Source of the DNA: Actinomycetes bacterium
GTDB taxonomy: Bacteria > Actinomycetota > Acidimicrobiia > Acidimicrobiales > RAAP-2
Assembly: GCA_021806045.1 (NCBI GenBank)
Contig: JAJZDI010000001.1
Span: 70,518 to 134,517, forward strand
Length of the DNA stretch: 64,000 nucleotides
Reading direction: 5' to 3'
This document shows, piece after piece, positions 54,950 to 63,357 of the stretch. A program made the translations under genes and the position numbers. How positions within the stretch are numbered: the stretch's first letter is position 1; the number at the start of each line of letters is the position of its first letter. The notes beneath the pieces were generated by a model that was not told the origin of the DNA, made no database searches, and worked only from the letters and a program-made list of their open reading frames with translations.

Positions 54950-55646
54950 TGACGACGGTGCCGACCGCCTTGTCGTGGAACCCCTGGCGCCGGGAGTCCC
55001 ACAGGGGCGACAGCCCGCACACCAGACAGTAGAGCTCGGCGATCGTGCCCAAGAAGGGGATCCACGCAAGCACGATCTGGGGGGCGAGGACGAGGATGCG
55101 CATGGCGGCCCGCTGGGGACCGATCTCCCCGCCGGTGGACGCGTCCCGCACGGCGATGCCCATGGCCATCTTCCCGACCGTCTGTCCCTTGCTGCTGCCG
55201 TTCAACGCGGAGAAGTAGGCGATCTCCACGACGGCGCCGACCACGGCGGCGATCAGGATCTTGGCGGCGATGTGATTGGTGGCGACGCCGGCTGTCCCCA
55301 GGGCGGCACCGAGGATGATGCCGAGGGGGATGCCGATGATGAGGGCGTCGATGATGATGGCCACCAGTCGCTGCCACCAGTCGGCCAGCGGGCGACCCAG
55401 GCTGTCGACCGGGCCGGGAACGGCGCCGTAGCCGTAGGGGGACCCACCGGGGGGCGTGCCATAGGGCGGCATCTGGCCGTACCCGGGGGGCGGTGCGGAC
55501 GGCGGCGGACCGTAGCCAGGCGGCGGACCGTACCCCGGTGGTGGCGCGGACGGCGGGGGACCGTACCCGGGTGGCGGCGCGGACGGCGGGGGCGTCTGGC
55601 CGGAGGGAGGCTCCTGCCCCGGGGCCGGAGGTGAAGTGTCACTCAT
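54936..55646 (-). CDS. RDD-family membrane protein with Pro-rich N-terminus
   Basis: Membrane protein of 236 aa. The first 80 residues are Pro/Gly/Tyr-rich with repeated PPPSAPPPGYG units, probably disordered. The RDD domain follows (about 85-235), with ADWWQRLVAIIIDALIIG for the Arg-Asp pattern, three hydrophobic helices and a DxxxxxxGK-type loop SKGQTVGKMAMGI. RDD proteins are thought to act in transport or ion exchange, but the function is unsettled. Divergent from the MarP-like protease gene with 251 bp between. Confidence 0.83.
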   Translation of the reverse strand: MSDTSPPAPGQEPPSGQTPPPSAPPPGYGPPPSAPPPGYGPPPGYGPPPSAPPPGYGQMPPYGTPPGGSPYGYGAVPGPVDSLGRPLADWWQRLVAIIIDALIIGIPLGIILGAALGTAGVATNHIAAKILIAAVVGAVVEIAYFSALNGSSKGQTVGKMAMGIAVRDASTGGEIGPQRAAMRILVLAPQIVLAWIPFLGTIAELYCLVCGLSPLWDSRRQGFHDKAVGTVVIKVR

Positions 55647-55897
55647 CGTTGTCCCCGATCTGTGATTACCACCTGGTCGCGGCGCACGCACGCCGTGCAC
55701 GCGATCATTGCACGGGTGCGGGATCGGAGGCGTGCTTTGCCGGCCAGGGGTGCGTCGCGCCCCCACCCGGCACCGTCTACTGTCGACCACCGGTCCGCGG
55801 ACGAGCTGACCGGCGACGGGAGCGAGGTGAACGAGGACATGCGGCGGCAGGGCGCCCTCGGCGGGGGGGACAACGGTGGTTCCCGGGGAACTGGCCG

Positions 55898-57070
55898 GTG
55901 AACATCGTCGATCTCATCCTCCTCCTGTTCGTGGCCCTCGCTGCGGTGGAGGGGCTCCGTCTCGGCGCCGTGCTCCAGGTGTTCTCCTTCAGCGGCTTCT
56001 GGATCGGCATGTTCCTCGGCGCGCTCCTGGCCTCGGTGACCGCGTCGCATGTCCAGGGGCAGACGGCGAGGGCGGTGGTGGCCCTGGTGACCATGCTGGG
56101 CATGGCCATGCTGCTCGGCGGGGTGGGGCGCTACGCCGGCGTCATCCTCTTCAAGCGGGTCCACCGCACGAAGCTCGGCGGCCTGGACTCGGCCCTCGGC
56201 GTCGTCGTCTCGGTGGCGGCGTCGCTGCTCGCCATGTGGCTGGTGGCCAGCACCCTCGCCAGCAGCGCGTCGCAGAGCCTCAACTCGGCCATCTCCGGTT
56301 CCGCCATCGTGCGGGCGCTCGACCGGGTCCTCCCGCCGCCACCCGCCGTGTTCGCGGGGGTGCAGCGCTTCCTGTCGGACAACGGGTTCCCGTCCGTGTT
56401 CGCCCAGCTCCCCCCGCTGGCCGCCGGCACGGTGCCCCTCCCGTCCCCGGCGGAGGTCGACGCGGCCGTGCAGGCGGCGGGCCCGTCGACGGTCAAGATC
56501 GTCGGCGAGGGGTGCGGCCAGATCCAAGAGGGGTCCGGGTTCGTGGCCGCCCCGGGGCTGGTGGTCACCAACGCCCATGTGGTGGCCGGCATCCCCCATC
56601 CTGAGGTGGAGGACCGGTCCGGCTTCCACCACACGACGGTCGTGCTCTTCGATCCGTCGTTCGACCTGGCCATCCTGCGGGTGGCCAACCTGACCGACCC
56701 GAGCCTCCCGCTCGACCCGGGGACGGTCCCCCGGGGGACGGGCGCGGTGGTCATGGGCTACCCCGGTGGCGGCCCCTTCACCTACGGTCCGGCCGGCGTG
56801 CTGGCCGAATTCCAGGCCGAGGGGCGCGACATCTACGGCCAGGGCCTGACCGTGCGTGACGTCTACGAGATCCAGGCCATCGTCCGTCCGGGCAATTCGG
56901 GTGGGCCGCTCGTGACCCCGGCCGGCAAGGTCATCGGGGTCGTCTTCTCCCGTTCCACGACCAACTCCGACATCGGCTACGCGCTGACGTCGCCGGGCGT
57001 CATCCAGCGGGTCGACCGGGTCATCTCGTCGGTGGCACCGGTGGGCACCGGCGCCTGCATCGCCGGCTGA
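55898..57070 (+). CDS. MarP-like membrane-anchored periplasmic serine protease
   Basis: Protease of 390 aa. An N-terminal CvpA-like membrane domain with four helices (about 1-125) is followed by a trypsin-like domain with His227 (TNAHVV), Asp256 (FDLAILR) and Ser334 (RPGNSGGP). Cys206 and Cys387 could form the stabilising disulfide reported for MarP. Mycobacterial MarP is needed for survival in acid; here a role in envelope stress is likely by homology. GTG 55898 puts the first helix at the N-terminus; the frame is open upstream without conservation. Confidence 0.87.
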   Translation: MNIVDLILLLFVALAAVEGLRLGAVLQVFSFSGFWIGMFLGALLASVTASHVQGQTARAVVALVTMLGMAMLLGGVGRYAGVILFKRVHRTKLGGLDSALGVVVSVAASLLAMWLVASTLASSASQSLNSAISGSAIVRALDRVLPPPPAVFAGVQRFLSDNGFPSVFAQLPPLAAGTVPLPSPAEVDAAVQAAGPSTVKIVGEGCGQIQEGSGFVAAPGLVVTNAHVVAGIPHPEVEDRSGFHHTTVVLFDPSFDLAILRVANLTDPSLPLDPGTVPRGTGAVVMGYPGGGPFTYGPAGVLAEFQAEGRDIYGQGLTVRDVYEIQAIVRPGNSGGPLVTPAGKVIGVVFSRSTTNSDIGYALTSPGVIQRVDRVISSVAPVGTGACIAG

Positions 57071-57153
57071 ACGGGCGCCCACCCCTCAACCGCCGCGGCC
57101 GGTGCGGCCGGCCCCGCCCGGCATCGGCGGGCCGTCCCGGCTAGACAGGATGC

Positions 57154-59145
57154 GTGGCACTCCCCCTCGAGGACTACGGCATCATCGGCGATCTCCACAC
57201 CGCGGCCATGGTCGGGCGCGACGGCTCGATCGACTGGCTGTGCCTCCCCCGGTTCGATTCGCCCGCGTGCTTCGCCAAGCTGCTCGGTGACGACGGCAAC
57301 GGTTCGTGGCGCCTGGCACCGAAGGGGGCCAGGCGCGCCACGCACCGCCGCTACCTCGGCGATTCGCTGGTCCTCGAGTCGGAGTTCGTCACCGACGAGG
57401 GCACGGTGCGGGTCACCGACTGCATGCCCGTCCGCCGCGAGCACGCCGAGGTGGTGCGCCTCGTCGAGGGGGTACGGGGGCGGGTCACGATGGAGATGCA
57501 CCTGGCCATCCGCTTCGGCTACGGCCAGGTGGTCCCCTGGGTGCGGCGTCTGGACGGGACCCTGACCGCGGTGGCGGGCCCGGACGGGCTCTCGCTGTGG
57601 ACGCCGGTGCACACCCGGGGCGTGGACATGACCACCGTCGCCGAGTTCACCGTGGGCGAGGGCCAGCGCGTCCCCTTCTCGCTCGCCTGGTTCCCGGCAA
57701 ACGAGGAGCCGCCGCGGCCCATCGACGCCGTCTACGCCATCGAGGACACCGAGCAGTGGTGGTCGGACTGGGTGGCGCAGTGCAGCTACGAGGGGGACCA
57801 CCGCGACGCGGTGGTGCGCTCGCTCGTCACGTTGAAGGCGCTGACCTACCAGCCCACCGGCGGCATCGTGGCCGCCGCCACCACGTCACTCCCCGAGGCG
57901 CTCGGCGGCGGGCGCAACTGGGACTACCGCTACTGCTGGCTGCGCGACGCCACACTCACCCTCGAGGCGCTCATGCGGGGCGGGTTCTTCGAGGAGGCCC
58001 TGGCGTGGCGCGACTGGCTCCTGCGGGCGGTGGCCGGCGACCCGTCCCAGATGCAGATCATGTACGGCCCTGCCGGCGAGCGGCGCCTGGACGAGTGGCA
58101 GGCGGACTGGCTCTCCGGCTACGAGTCCTCCGCGCCGGTCCGGATCGGCAATGCGGCCGCCGGCCAGTTCCAGCTCGACGTCTACGGCGAGGTGATGTCG
58201 GCCCTGTTCGAGGCGGCCCATGCCGGCGATACGGTGACGCCACCGGCGTGGGAACTCGAGCAGGCGCTCATGACGTTCCTGGAGGACGGCTGGCGGGAGC
58301 CCGACGACGGCATCTGGGAGGTGCGCGGCCCACGGCGACACTTCACCCACTCCAAGGTGATGGCGTGGGTGGCGGTGGACCGGGCCATCAGGACGGCCGA
58401 GCTGTGCAGCACGGAGGGCCCGCTCGACCGGTGGCGGGCGCTGCGGGCCGAGATCCACGACCAGGTGTGCGACCAGGGCTTCAACGCGGCGAAGGGCTCG
58501 TTCACCCAGTACTACGGATCGGACGCCCTCGACGCCAGCCTCCTCATGATCCCCCTCGTGGGGTTCCTGCCCGCCACCGATCCGCGGGTGCGGGGGACGG
58601 TCGAGGCCATCGAGCGCGAGCTCATGGACGGCGGTTTCGTCCTCCGCTACCGCACCGCCGACACTGGCGAGGTCGACGGGCTGACCGGGCGCGAAGGCGC
58701 CTTCCTCGCCTGCTCGTTCTGGCTGGCCGACTGCCTGGCCATGATCGGCCGGGAGCACGACGCCCGGGCCATGCTCGACCGCCTGCTCGGGTTGCGCAAC
58801 GACCTGGGCCTCCTCTCCGAGGAGTACGACCCGGTGGCCGGTCGGCTGGTCGGCAACTTCCCCCAGGCCTTCTCCCACGTGTCGCTGGTCAACTGCGTGT
58901 CCAAGCTGTCGGGAGCGGAACGCCCGATCATGGGTCCCGGAACGGTGGATCGCACCCGGCGGGGGATGCACCGCTCGACGTCGGGGGCGGGCCGCCTCCA
59001 CCTGGCCGGCAAGGCACCCGTCTCCCGGGCGCGGCGGTCGCTCCACGGACACCGCACGTCGGGTGGCACCGGGTCGAGCAGTGCGGGGTCGGGCGGAGCG
59101 GATGGGCCTACGGGCGGCGCCGGGTCGGGGAGCGCCGGGTCGTGA
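57154..59145 (+). CDS. Glycoside hydrolase family 15 (glucoamylase/trehalase type)
   Basis: GH15 enzyme of 663 aa. An N-terminal beta-sandwich starts with LEDYGIIGDLHTAAMVGRDG; the (alpha/alpha)6 barrel has RNWDYRYCWLRDA, IWEVRGPRRHFTHSK with the likely general-acid Glu, and NFPQAFSH near the end. In mycobacteria close relatives are trehalases, so trehalose or an alpha-glucan is the likely substrate; both give glucose. The last 60 residues are a Ser/Gly/Thr-rich tail. There is no signal peptide, so it acts in the cytoplasm. GTG 57154 has TAGACA at 6 nt. First of three same-strand genes. Confidence 0.9.
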   Translation: MALPLEDYGIIGDLHTAAMVGRDGSIDWLCLPRFDSPACFAKLLGDDGNGSWRLAPKGARRATHRRYLGDSLVLESEFVTDEGTVRVTDCMPVRREHAEVVRLVEGVRGRVTMEMHLAIRFGYGQVVPWVRRLDGTLTAVAGPDGLSLWTPVHTRGVDMTTVAEFTVGEGQRVPFSLAWFPANEEPPRPIDAVYAIEDTEQWWSDWVAQCSYEGDHRDAVVRSLVTLKALTYQPTGGIVAAATTSLPEALGGGRNWDYRYCWLRDATLTLEALMRGGFFEEALAWRDWLLRAVAGDPSQMQIMYGPAGERRLDEWQADWLSGYESSAPVRIGNAAAGQFQLDVYGEVMSALFEAAHAGDTVTPPAWELEQALMTFLEDGWREPDDGIWEVRGPRRHFTHSKVMAWVAVDRAIRTAELCSTEGPLDRWRALRAEIHDQVCDQGFNAAKGSFTQYYGSDALDASLLMIPLVGFLPATDPRVRGTVEAIERELMDGGFVLRYRTADTGEVDGLTGREGAFLACSFWLADCLAMIGREHDARAMLDRLLGLRNDLGLLSEEYDPVAGRLVGNFPQAFSHVSLVNCVSKLSGAERPIMGPGTVDRTRRGMHRSTSGAGRLHLAGKAPVSRARRSLHGHRTSGGTGSSSAGSGGADGPTGGAGSGSAGS

Positions 59146-59182
59146 GGGGGCGGGTCGTGCGGGTCGTGAGGCGGGCCGGCCG

Positions 59183-60232
59183 ATGAAGGCGCTCACCGTG
59201 GTCCCCGGCACCGCAGGTTCGGCCAGGCTGGACGACGTGGCCGAGCCGCCGGCCGAGGACGGTCCCGTCCTGGTGGAGACGCTGGCTGTCGGCGTCTGCG
59301 GGACCGACCACGAGATCCTGGCCGGGAACTACGGCTGGGCGCCCCCGGGGCGTGAGCGCCTGGTGCTCGGGCACGAGTCGCTGGGCCGGGTCGTCGACGC
59401 GCCCGCCGATGCGGGGCTGGCCACCGGCGACCTGGTCGTCGGCATCGTCCGCCGCCCCGACCCGGTGCCGTGCGCCAACTGCGCGGTGGGCGAGTGGGAC
59501 TTCTGCCGCAACGGCCGCTACACGGAGCGGGGGATCAAGGAGCACGACGGGTACTGCTCGGAGCGGTACCGGATCGACCCCTCCTTCGCGGTGAAGGTCG
59601 ACGCATCGCTCGGTGTCCTCGGTGTGCTGCTCGAGCCGGCCAGCGTGGTGGCCAAGGCGTGGGAGCAGGTGGAGCGGATCGGCGGACGGGCCCACTTCGC
59701 TCCGAAGACGGCGGTCGTCACGGGGGCCGGGCCCATCGGCCTGCTCGCTGCCCTCATGGGCATGCAACGGGGCATCGATGTCCACGTCATCGACCGGGTC
59801 ACCTCGGGGCCGAAGCCCGACCTGGTCCACGCGCTGGGCGCCACCTACCACACGGGCGCCATCGAGGACGCGGTGGACGCGCCCGATGTCGTCATCGAGT
59901 GCACCGGGGTGGACTCGCTCGTGTTCGACGCCCTCGACCACGTCGGCCCCGGAGGGGTCGTGTGCCTCACCGGCGTCTCGTCGGGCGGGCGTCAGATCAC
60001 GGTCGACGGTGGGACGCTCAACCGGACCATGGTGCTGGAGAACGAGGCGGTCGCCGGATCGGTGAACGCCAACCGGCGCCACTACGAGGCCGCCGCCGCC
60101 GGCCTGGCCGCCGCCGACCACGACTGGTTGGCCCGCCTGGTGTCGAGGCGGGTCCCCCTCGAGAATTGGCACCAGGCCCTCGAGCCGGAGGACGACGACG
60201 TGAAGGTGGTGATCGAGGTGCAGGCACCGTGA
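59183..60232 (+). CDS. Glucose 1-dehydrogenase (zinc MDR family)
   Basis: Medium-chain dehydrogenase of 349 aa. Catalytic zinc ligands are in GVCGTDHEIL and GHESLG; the structural-zinc lobe is CANCAVGEWDFC; the family block GRYTERGIKEHDGY and LLEPASVVAKAW match archaeal-type glucose dehydrogenases that make gluconolactone. The cofactor loop is TGAGPIGLLAALMG. ATG 59183 is 37 bp after the GH15 stop, and the next gene overlaps by 4 bp, so the operon appears to take glucose released by GH15 straight to oxidation. Confidence 0.87.
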   Translation: MKALTVVPGTAGSARLDDVAEPPAEDGPVLVETLAVGVCGTDHEILAGNYGWAPPGRERLVLGHESLGRVVDAPADAGLATGDLVVGIVRRPDPVPCANCAVGEWDFCRNGRYTERGIKEHDGYCSERYRIDPSFAVKVDASLGVLGVLLEPASVVAKAWEQVERIGGRAHFAPKTAVVTGAGPIGLLAALMGMQRGIDVHVIDRVTSGPKPDLVHALGATYHTGAIEDAVDAPDVVIECTGVDSLVFDALDHVGPGGVVCLTGVSSGGRQITVDGGTLNRTMVLENEAVAGSVNANRRHYEAAAAGLAAADHDWLARLVSRRVPLENWHQALEPEDDDVKVVIEVQAP

Positions 60233-61224
60233 CCGGGGGGAACGGGCACGACCACGGGCACGGGCACGGGCACGGGCACGCCCACGTCGGCGGGGAGGAG
60301 AGCCCGGCGGTCGGCACCCCCATCGCCGACGGCGTCCTCGAGATCGACACCATGCTCGGGGGGTGGGAGCGGGTCACCGCCGGCTACCTGATCGAAGGTC
60401 CGGCGCCGGTGCTGGTGGAGACGGGGAGCCAGAGCTCGGTGCCCGTCCTGCTCGACGCGCTCGACCGGTTGGGGCTGGGCCCCGGCGATCTGGCCGGTGT
60501 GGTCGTCACGCACATCCACCTGGACCACGCCGGCGGCGTGGGCGACGTGGCCCGGGCGTTCCCGAACGCCACCGTCTACGTCCACGAGAAGGGGGCGCGT
60601 CACCTGGCCGATCCCACCCGGCTGGTCGACTCCGCCGCCCGCGTCTACGGGCCGCTCCTCGACTCCCTCTACGGGCGCCTCGACCCGACCCCGGCCGAGC
60701 GCCTGCACGTGCTGGCCGACGGCGAGGAGATCCGGGTGGGCCCCGGCCGGGTGCTGGTCGCCGTGGACTCACCCGGGCATGCCAAGCACCACGTTGCCGT
60801 CCACGACTCCCTGAGCGGCGTGCTGTTCGCCGGCGACGCCGTCGGGGTGCGGCTGCCCGACTCGGGCATCCTGCGACCGGCCACCCCGCCACCCGACTTC
60901 GACCTCGACCAGGCGCTGCACTCGCTGGCGAGGTTCTCGGCCCGCCGTCCCGAGGGGATCGCGCTGGCGCACTACGGGCTGCTCACCGACCCCCAGGACC
61001 TCCTGGCCGAGGCGGAGGGGACGCTCCGGCGGTGGACCGAGGTGGCCGAAGCCGCCTACCGGGCCGGCACGGACATCGCCGAGGCGCTGTCGGCCGAGTT
61101 CGACCCGCTCATGGCAGACGTGCCCGAGGAGCACCGCCACAAGCTCGAGGTGTTGAACGGCGTCCACTCCAACGCCGCCGGCCTCCAGCGGTGGCTGGCC
61201 GGCCGCGACGCGCCGAAGGGCTGA
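60229..61224 (+). CDS. Metallo-beta-lactamase-fold hydrolase with His-rich N-terminus
   Basis: MBL-fold hydrolase of 331 aa. The metal site is HIHLDH (His95, His97, Asp99, His100), with PGHAKHH and GDAVG later and a final His in LAHYG. The first 20 residues contain HDHGHGHGHGHAH, encoded by a hexanucleotide repeat (60253-60280), a likely metal-loading tail. The substrate is unknown; because the preceding gene makes a lactone, a lactonase role is possible, but many MBL activities would fit. GTG 60229 overlaps the previous stop. Confidence 0.82.
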   Translation: MTGGNGHDHGHGHGHGHAHVGGEESPAVGTPIADGVLEIDTMLGGWERVTAGYLIEGPAPVLVETGSQSSVPVLLDALDRLGLGPGDLAGVVVTHIHLDHAGGVGDVARAFPNATVYVHEKGARHLADPTRLVDSAARVYGPLLDSLYGRLDPTPAERLHVLADGEEIRVGPGRVLVAVDSPGHAKHHVAVHDSLSGVLFAGDAVGVRLPDSGILRPATPPPDFDLDQALHSLARFSARRPEGIALAHYGLLTDPQDLLAEAEGTLRRWTEVAEAAYRAGTDIAEALSAEFDPLMADVPEEHRHKLEVLNGVHSNAAGLQRWLAGRDAPKG

Positions 61225-61340
61225 TCGGGGCTACGGCGCACGCCGGAGATCCGGCCCGGGTGCGCGGTCTCGGCGGTCAGGTGCCTCGGCTCGAGGCCGC
61301 CGGTGACCACCGGACCGCGCACACTCCGGTGCCGCTCGGC

Positions 61341-61425
61341 GGAGGGAGTGGGATTCGAACCCACGGTACCCAGGGGGCACAACGGTTTTCGAGACCGTCC
61401 GATTCGGCCACTCTCGCATCCCTCC
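61341..61425 (-). tRNA. tRNA-Ser (anticodon CGA)
   Basis: An 85-nt tRNA with a 7-bp acceptor stem (GGAGGGA with TCCCTCC), a D-arm, an anticodon loop reading CTCGAAA (anticodon CGA, codon UCG), the long variable arm of class II tRNAs, and a T-arm with GGTTCGAATCC. The CCA end is not encoded. It lies 11 bp after tadA on the same strand and is probably processed from the same transcript. Confidence 0.95.
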
Positions 61426-61435
61426 GCCGGAGAGG

Positions 61436-61924
61436 CTAGCCGCGCCGGGAGGCGAAGAATCCCGCGAGCAGCTCGGCGGACGGCTCGGCCAGCACGCCGC
61501 CCGTCACCTCCACCTCGTGGTTGAGTCGGGGATCGGCGCACAGGTTGTAGAGGGAGCCGGCGGCACCCGCCTTGGGGTCGGCAGCCCCGAACACCAGCCG
61601 TCGCAGGCGCCCGGCCACCAGGGCGCCGGCGCACATCGGGCAGGGCTCCAGGGTGACGTAGAGGGTGACGTCGCCCAGCCGCCACGACCCGAGCGCGGCG
61701 GCTGCGTCGCGCAGGGCGAGGATCTCGGCGTGGGCGGTCGGGTCCCCGGCCAGCTCCCGCTCGTTGTGGCGGGAGGCCACCACGCGGTCACCGACGATGG
61801 CCACGGCTCCCACCGGCACGTCGCCGTGGGCTACGGCCGCACCCGCCTCGCCCAGGGCAAGGGCCATCGCCTCTTCGTCGGTCACCGGTGGCCACCCGTC
61901 GCCGGTCGGTCCCGTGTGCCCCAC
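61436..61924 (-). CDS. tadA: tRNA-specific adenosine deaminase
   Basis: Deaminates A34 of tRNA-Arg(ACG) to inosine. Up to 162 aa; the shorter start GTG 61885 would give 149 aa, closer to the usual length. The cytidine-deaminase fold has THAE-type zinc motif as AHAEI (catalytic Glu) and PCPMCAG for the two Cys ligands. It ends in a short C-terminal helix. The tRNA-Ser gene follows immediately, making a small translation-related unit. Confidence 0.9.
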   Translation of the reverse strand: MGHTGPTGDGWPPVTDEEAMALALGEAGAAVAHGDVPVGAVAIVGDRVVASRHNERELAGDPTAHAEILALRDAAAALGSWRLGDVTLYVTLEPCPMCAGALVAGRLRRLVFGAADPKAGAAGSLYNLCADPRLNHEVEVTGGVLAEPSAELLAGFFASRRG

Positions 61925-62050
61925 GGCCCCGTAGGGTGGGTCGGCGTGCTCGGGTGGTGCACCATGCGCTCACGGTAGCGGCGCTGCCCGGGCGATCGGT
62001 GAAGATGGGCGGCGATACGACAGGCGGCGAGAGGCAAGGAGGTCGGGAAC

Positions 62051-63136
62051 GTGGTCATGGCCAAGCGCCCAGGGGTGGCGACAGCACCGGCGCCCATCGC
62101 GGCGATCGACACCGCCGTCCTCGCCGGCCAGCTGGCCGCGGCGCTGGCCCGGGTCCCGTTCCGCCGGCCGTTCCACGGCCGCTCCTCACTCCCCGCCAAC
62201 GTGGTGACCTCGGTCACCCGCGAGGTGCTCCGTTCGTTCATGGGCTATGTGTCGTCGCTGCCCGTGCCCGAGTTCCGTTCCGTCGAGCTGCTGCTCGACG
62301 AGCTGTGCCGGGTGACCATGCCGCCGGTGGTGCGGTCGTTCGACGTGGAGCAGCGGAACGTGGTCCTCGGCGGTGTGCCCGGCATCCACTACCAACCCCG
62401 CGGCCGGGAGCCGGCCGGCACCATCCTCTACCTGCACGGAGGCGGCTACATCGGGACCTCCCCGAACATGTACGCCTTCTTCACCGCCCGCCTGTGCCGG
62501 GCCACCGGGTGCTCCGTCTTCGTCGCCGACTACCGCCTGGCGCCCGAGTTCCCCTACCCGGCCGCGGTGGAGGACGCCGCCTCCGCACTGGCCGCCCTCG
62601 AGGAGGCGGGCACGCCGCCCGAGCGGCTGTTCGTGGCCGGTGACTCCGGCGGGGGCGGCGTGGCCCACAGCCTGATGGTCGACGTGGCCCACGGCCGGGG
62701 CGCGTGCCGCCGGCCGGCCGGCCTCCTCCTGTTCTCCCCCGAGGTCGACCTGCGCATGGAGGACCCGTCGATCACCGCCAACGCGGAACGCGACATCCTC
62801 CCCTGGAACATCCCCTCCGGTGCGTACCTCCGGGGGGTCGAGCCCGACGACGGGCGGGTCACGGCGGTCAACGCCGACCTGTCCTCCTACCCGCCGACGT
62901 TCGTGTCGTGGGGGGGCGACGAGATGTTCCGGGATCCGATCCGCCGCTTCGCCGAGCGCCTCGGGGCCGAGGGCGTTCCCGTCCACGCCCACGAGGCCGA
63001 GGGCATGTTCCACGTGTTCCAGATCCTCATGCCGTGGGCCGACGACAGCCGCGACGTCTACCGGGAGGTCGCCCTGTTCACCCGCCGCCTGCTCGACGAC
63101 GCCCCCCCGGCCGGCCAGGTCGCCGAAGCGGGCTGA
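62051..63136 (+). CDS. Alpha/beta hydrolase, hormone-sensitive-lipase family esterase
   Basis: Esterase/lipase of 361 aa. The oxyanion loop HGGG (in YLHGGGYIG), the nucleophile motif GDSGGGG, an acidic residue in the segment after FVSWGGDEMF, and a C-terminal His in MFHVF give the complete machinery of the HSL family. An N-terminal region of about 100 residues forms a likely cap. GTG 62051 sits 7 nt after AAGGAGGT (62036-62043), better placed than ATG 62057. Substrate unknown; short-chain esters are usual. Confidence 0.87.
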   Translation: MVMAKRPGVATAPAPIAAIDTAVLAGQLAAALARVPFRRPFHGRSSLPANVVTSVTREVLRSFMGYVSSLPVPEFRSVELLLDELCRVTMPPVVRSFDVEQRNVVLGGVPGIHYQPRGREPAGTILYLHGGGYIGTSPNMYAFFTARLCRATGCSVFVADYRLAPEFPYPAAVEDAASALAALEEAGTPPERLFVAGDSGGGGVAHSLMVDVAHGRGACRRPAGLLLFSPEVDLRMEDPSITANAERDILPWNIPSGAYLRGVEPDDGRVTAVNADLSSYPPTFVSWGGDEMFRDPIRRFAERLGAEGVPVHAHEAEGMFHVFQILMPWADDSRDVYREVALFTRRLLDDAPPAGQVAEAG

Positions 63137-63289
63137 TCCGGAACCTGCCGGCCCCTCGGTGGATCACCCCGGACCGGCTTGTGGCCTGGGTCGCCGCCAC
63201 CGCAGCCGCCACCCTGGAGAGGCGAACCGGGGAGGTCACGCACGGGGAGCGTCGGCCGGGTCCACGATCCGTGGGAGGGAGCGCGTCCG

Positions 63290-63357
63290 ATGGATAGTAG
63301 CTCAATATGCTGATGAATCGTATCGTGTGGAGTCGATAGATAGTAGCGTAGAATGTG
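63290..63357 (+). promoter_or_regulatory. AT-rich island before the AAA_14 gene
   Basis: This stretch is much richer in A+T than anything around it. It holds two direct repeats of GATAGTAG (63293-63300 and 63339-63346), a 5-bp inverted repeat TATCG/CGATA, and TAGAAT (63349-63354) just before the start codon. It is probably the promoter, and marks a likely insertion boundary. Confidence 0.45.

Noticed and set aside
61231-61419. Small frame crossing the tRNA-Ser gene
   Set aside because: It is the tRNA read in translation; the cloverleaf explains the sequence.
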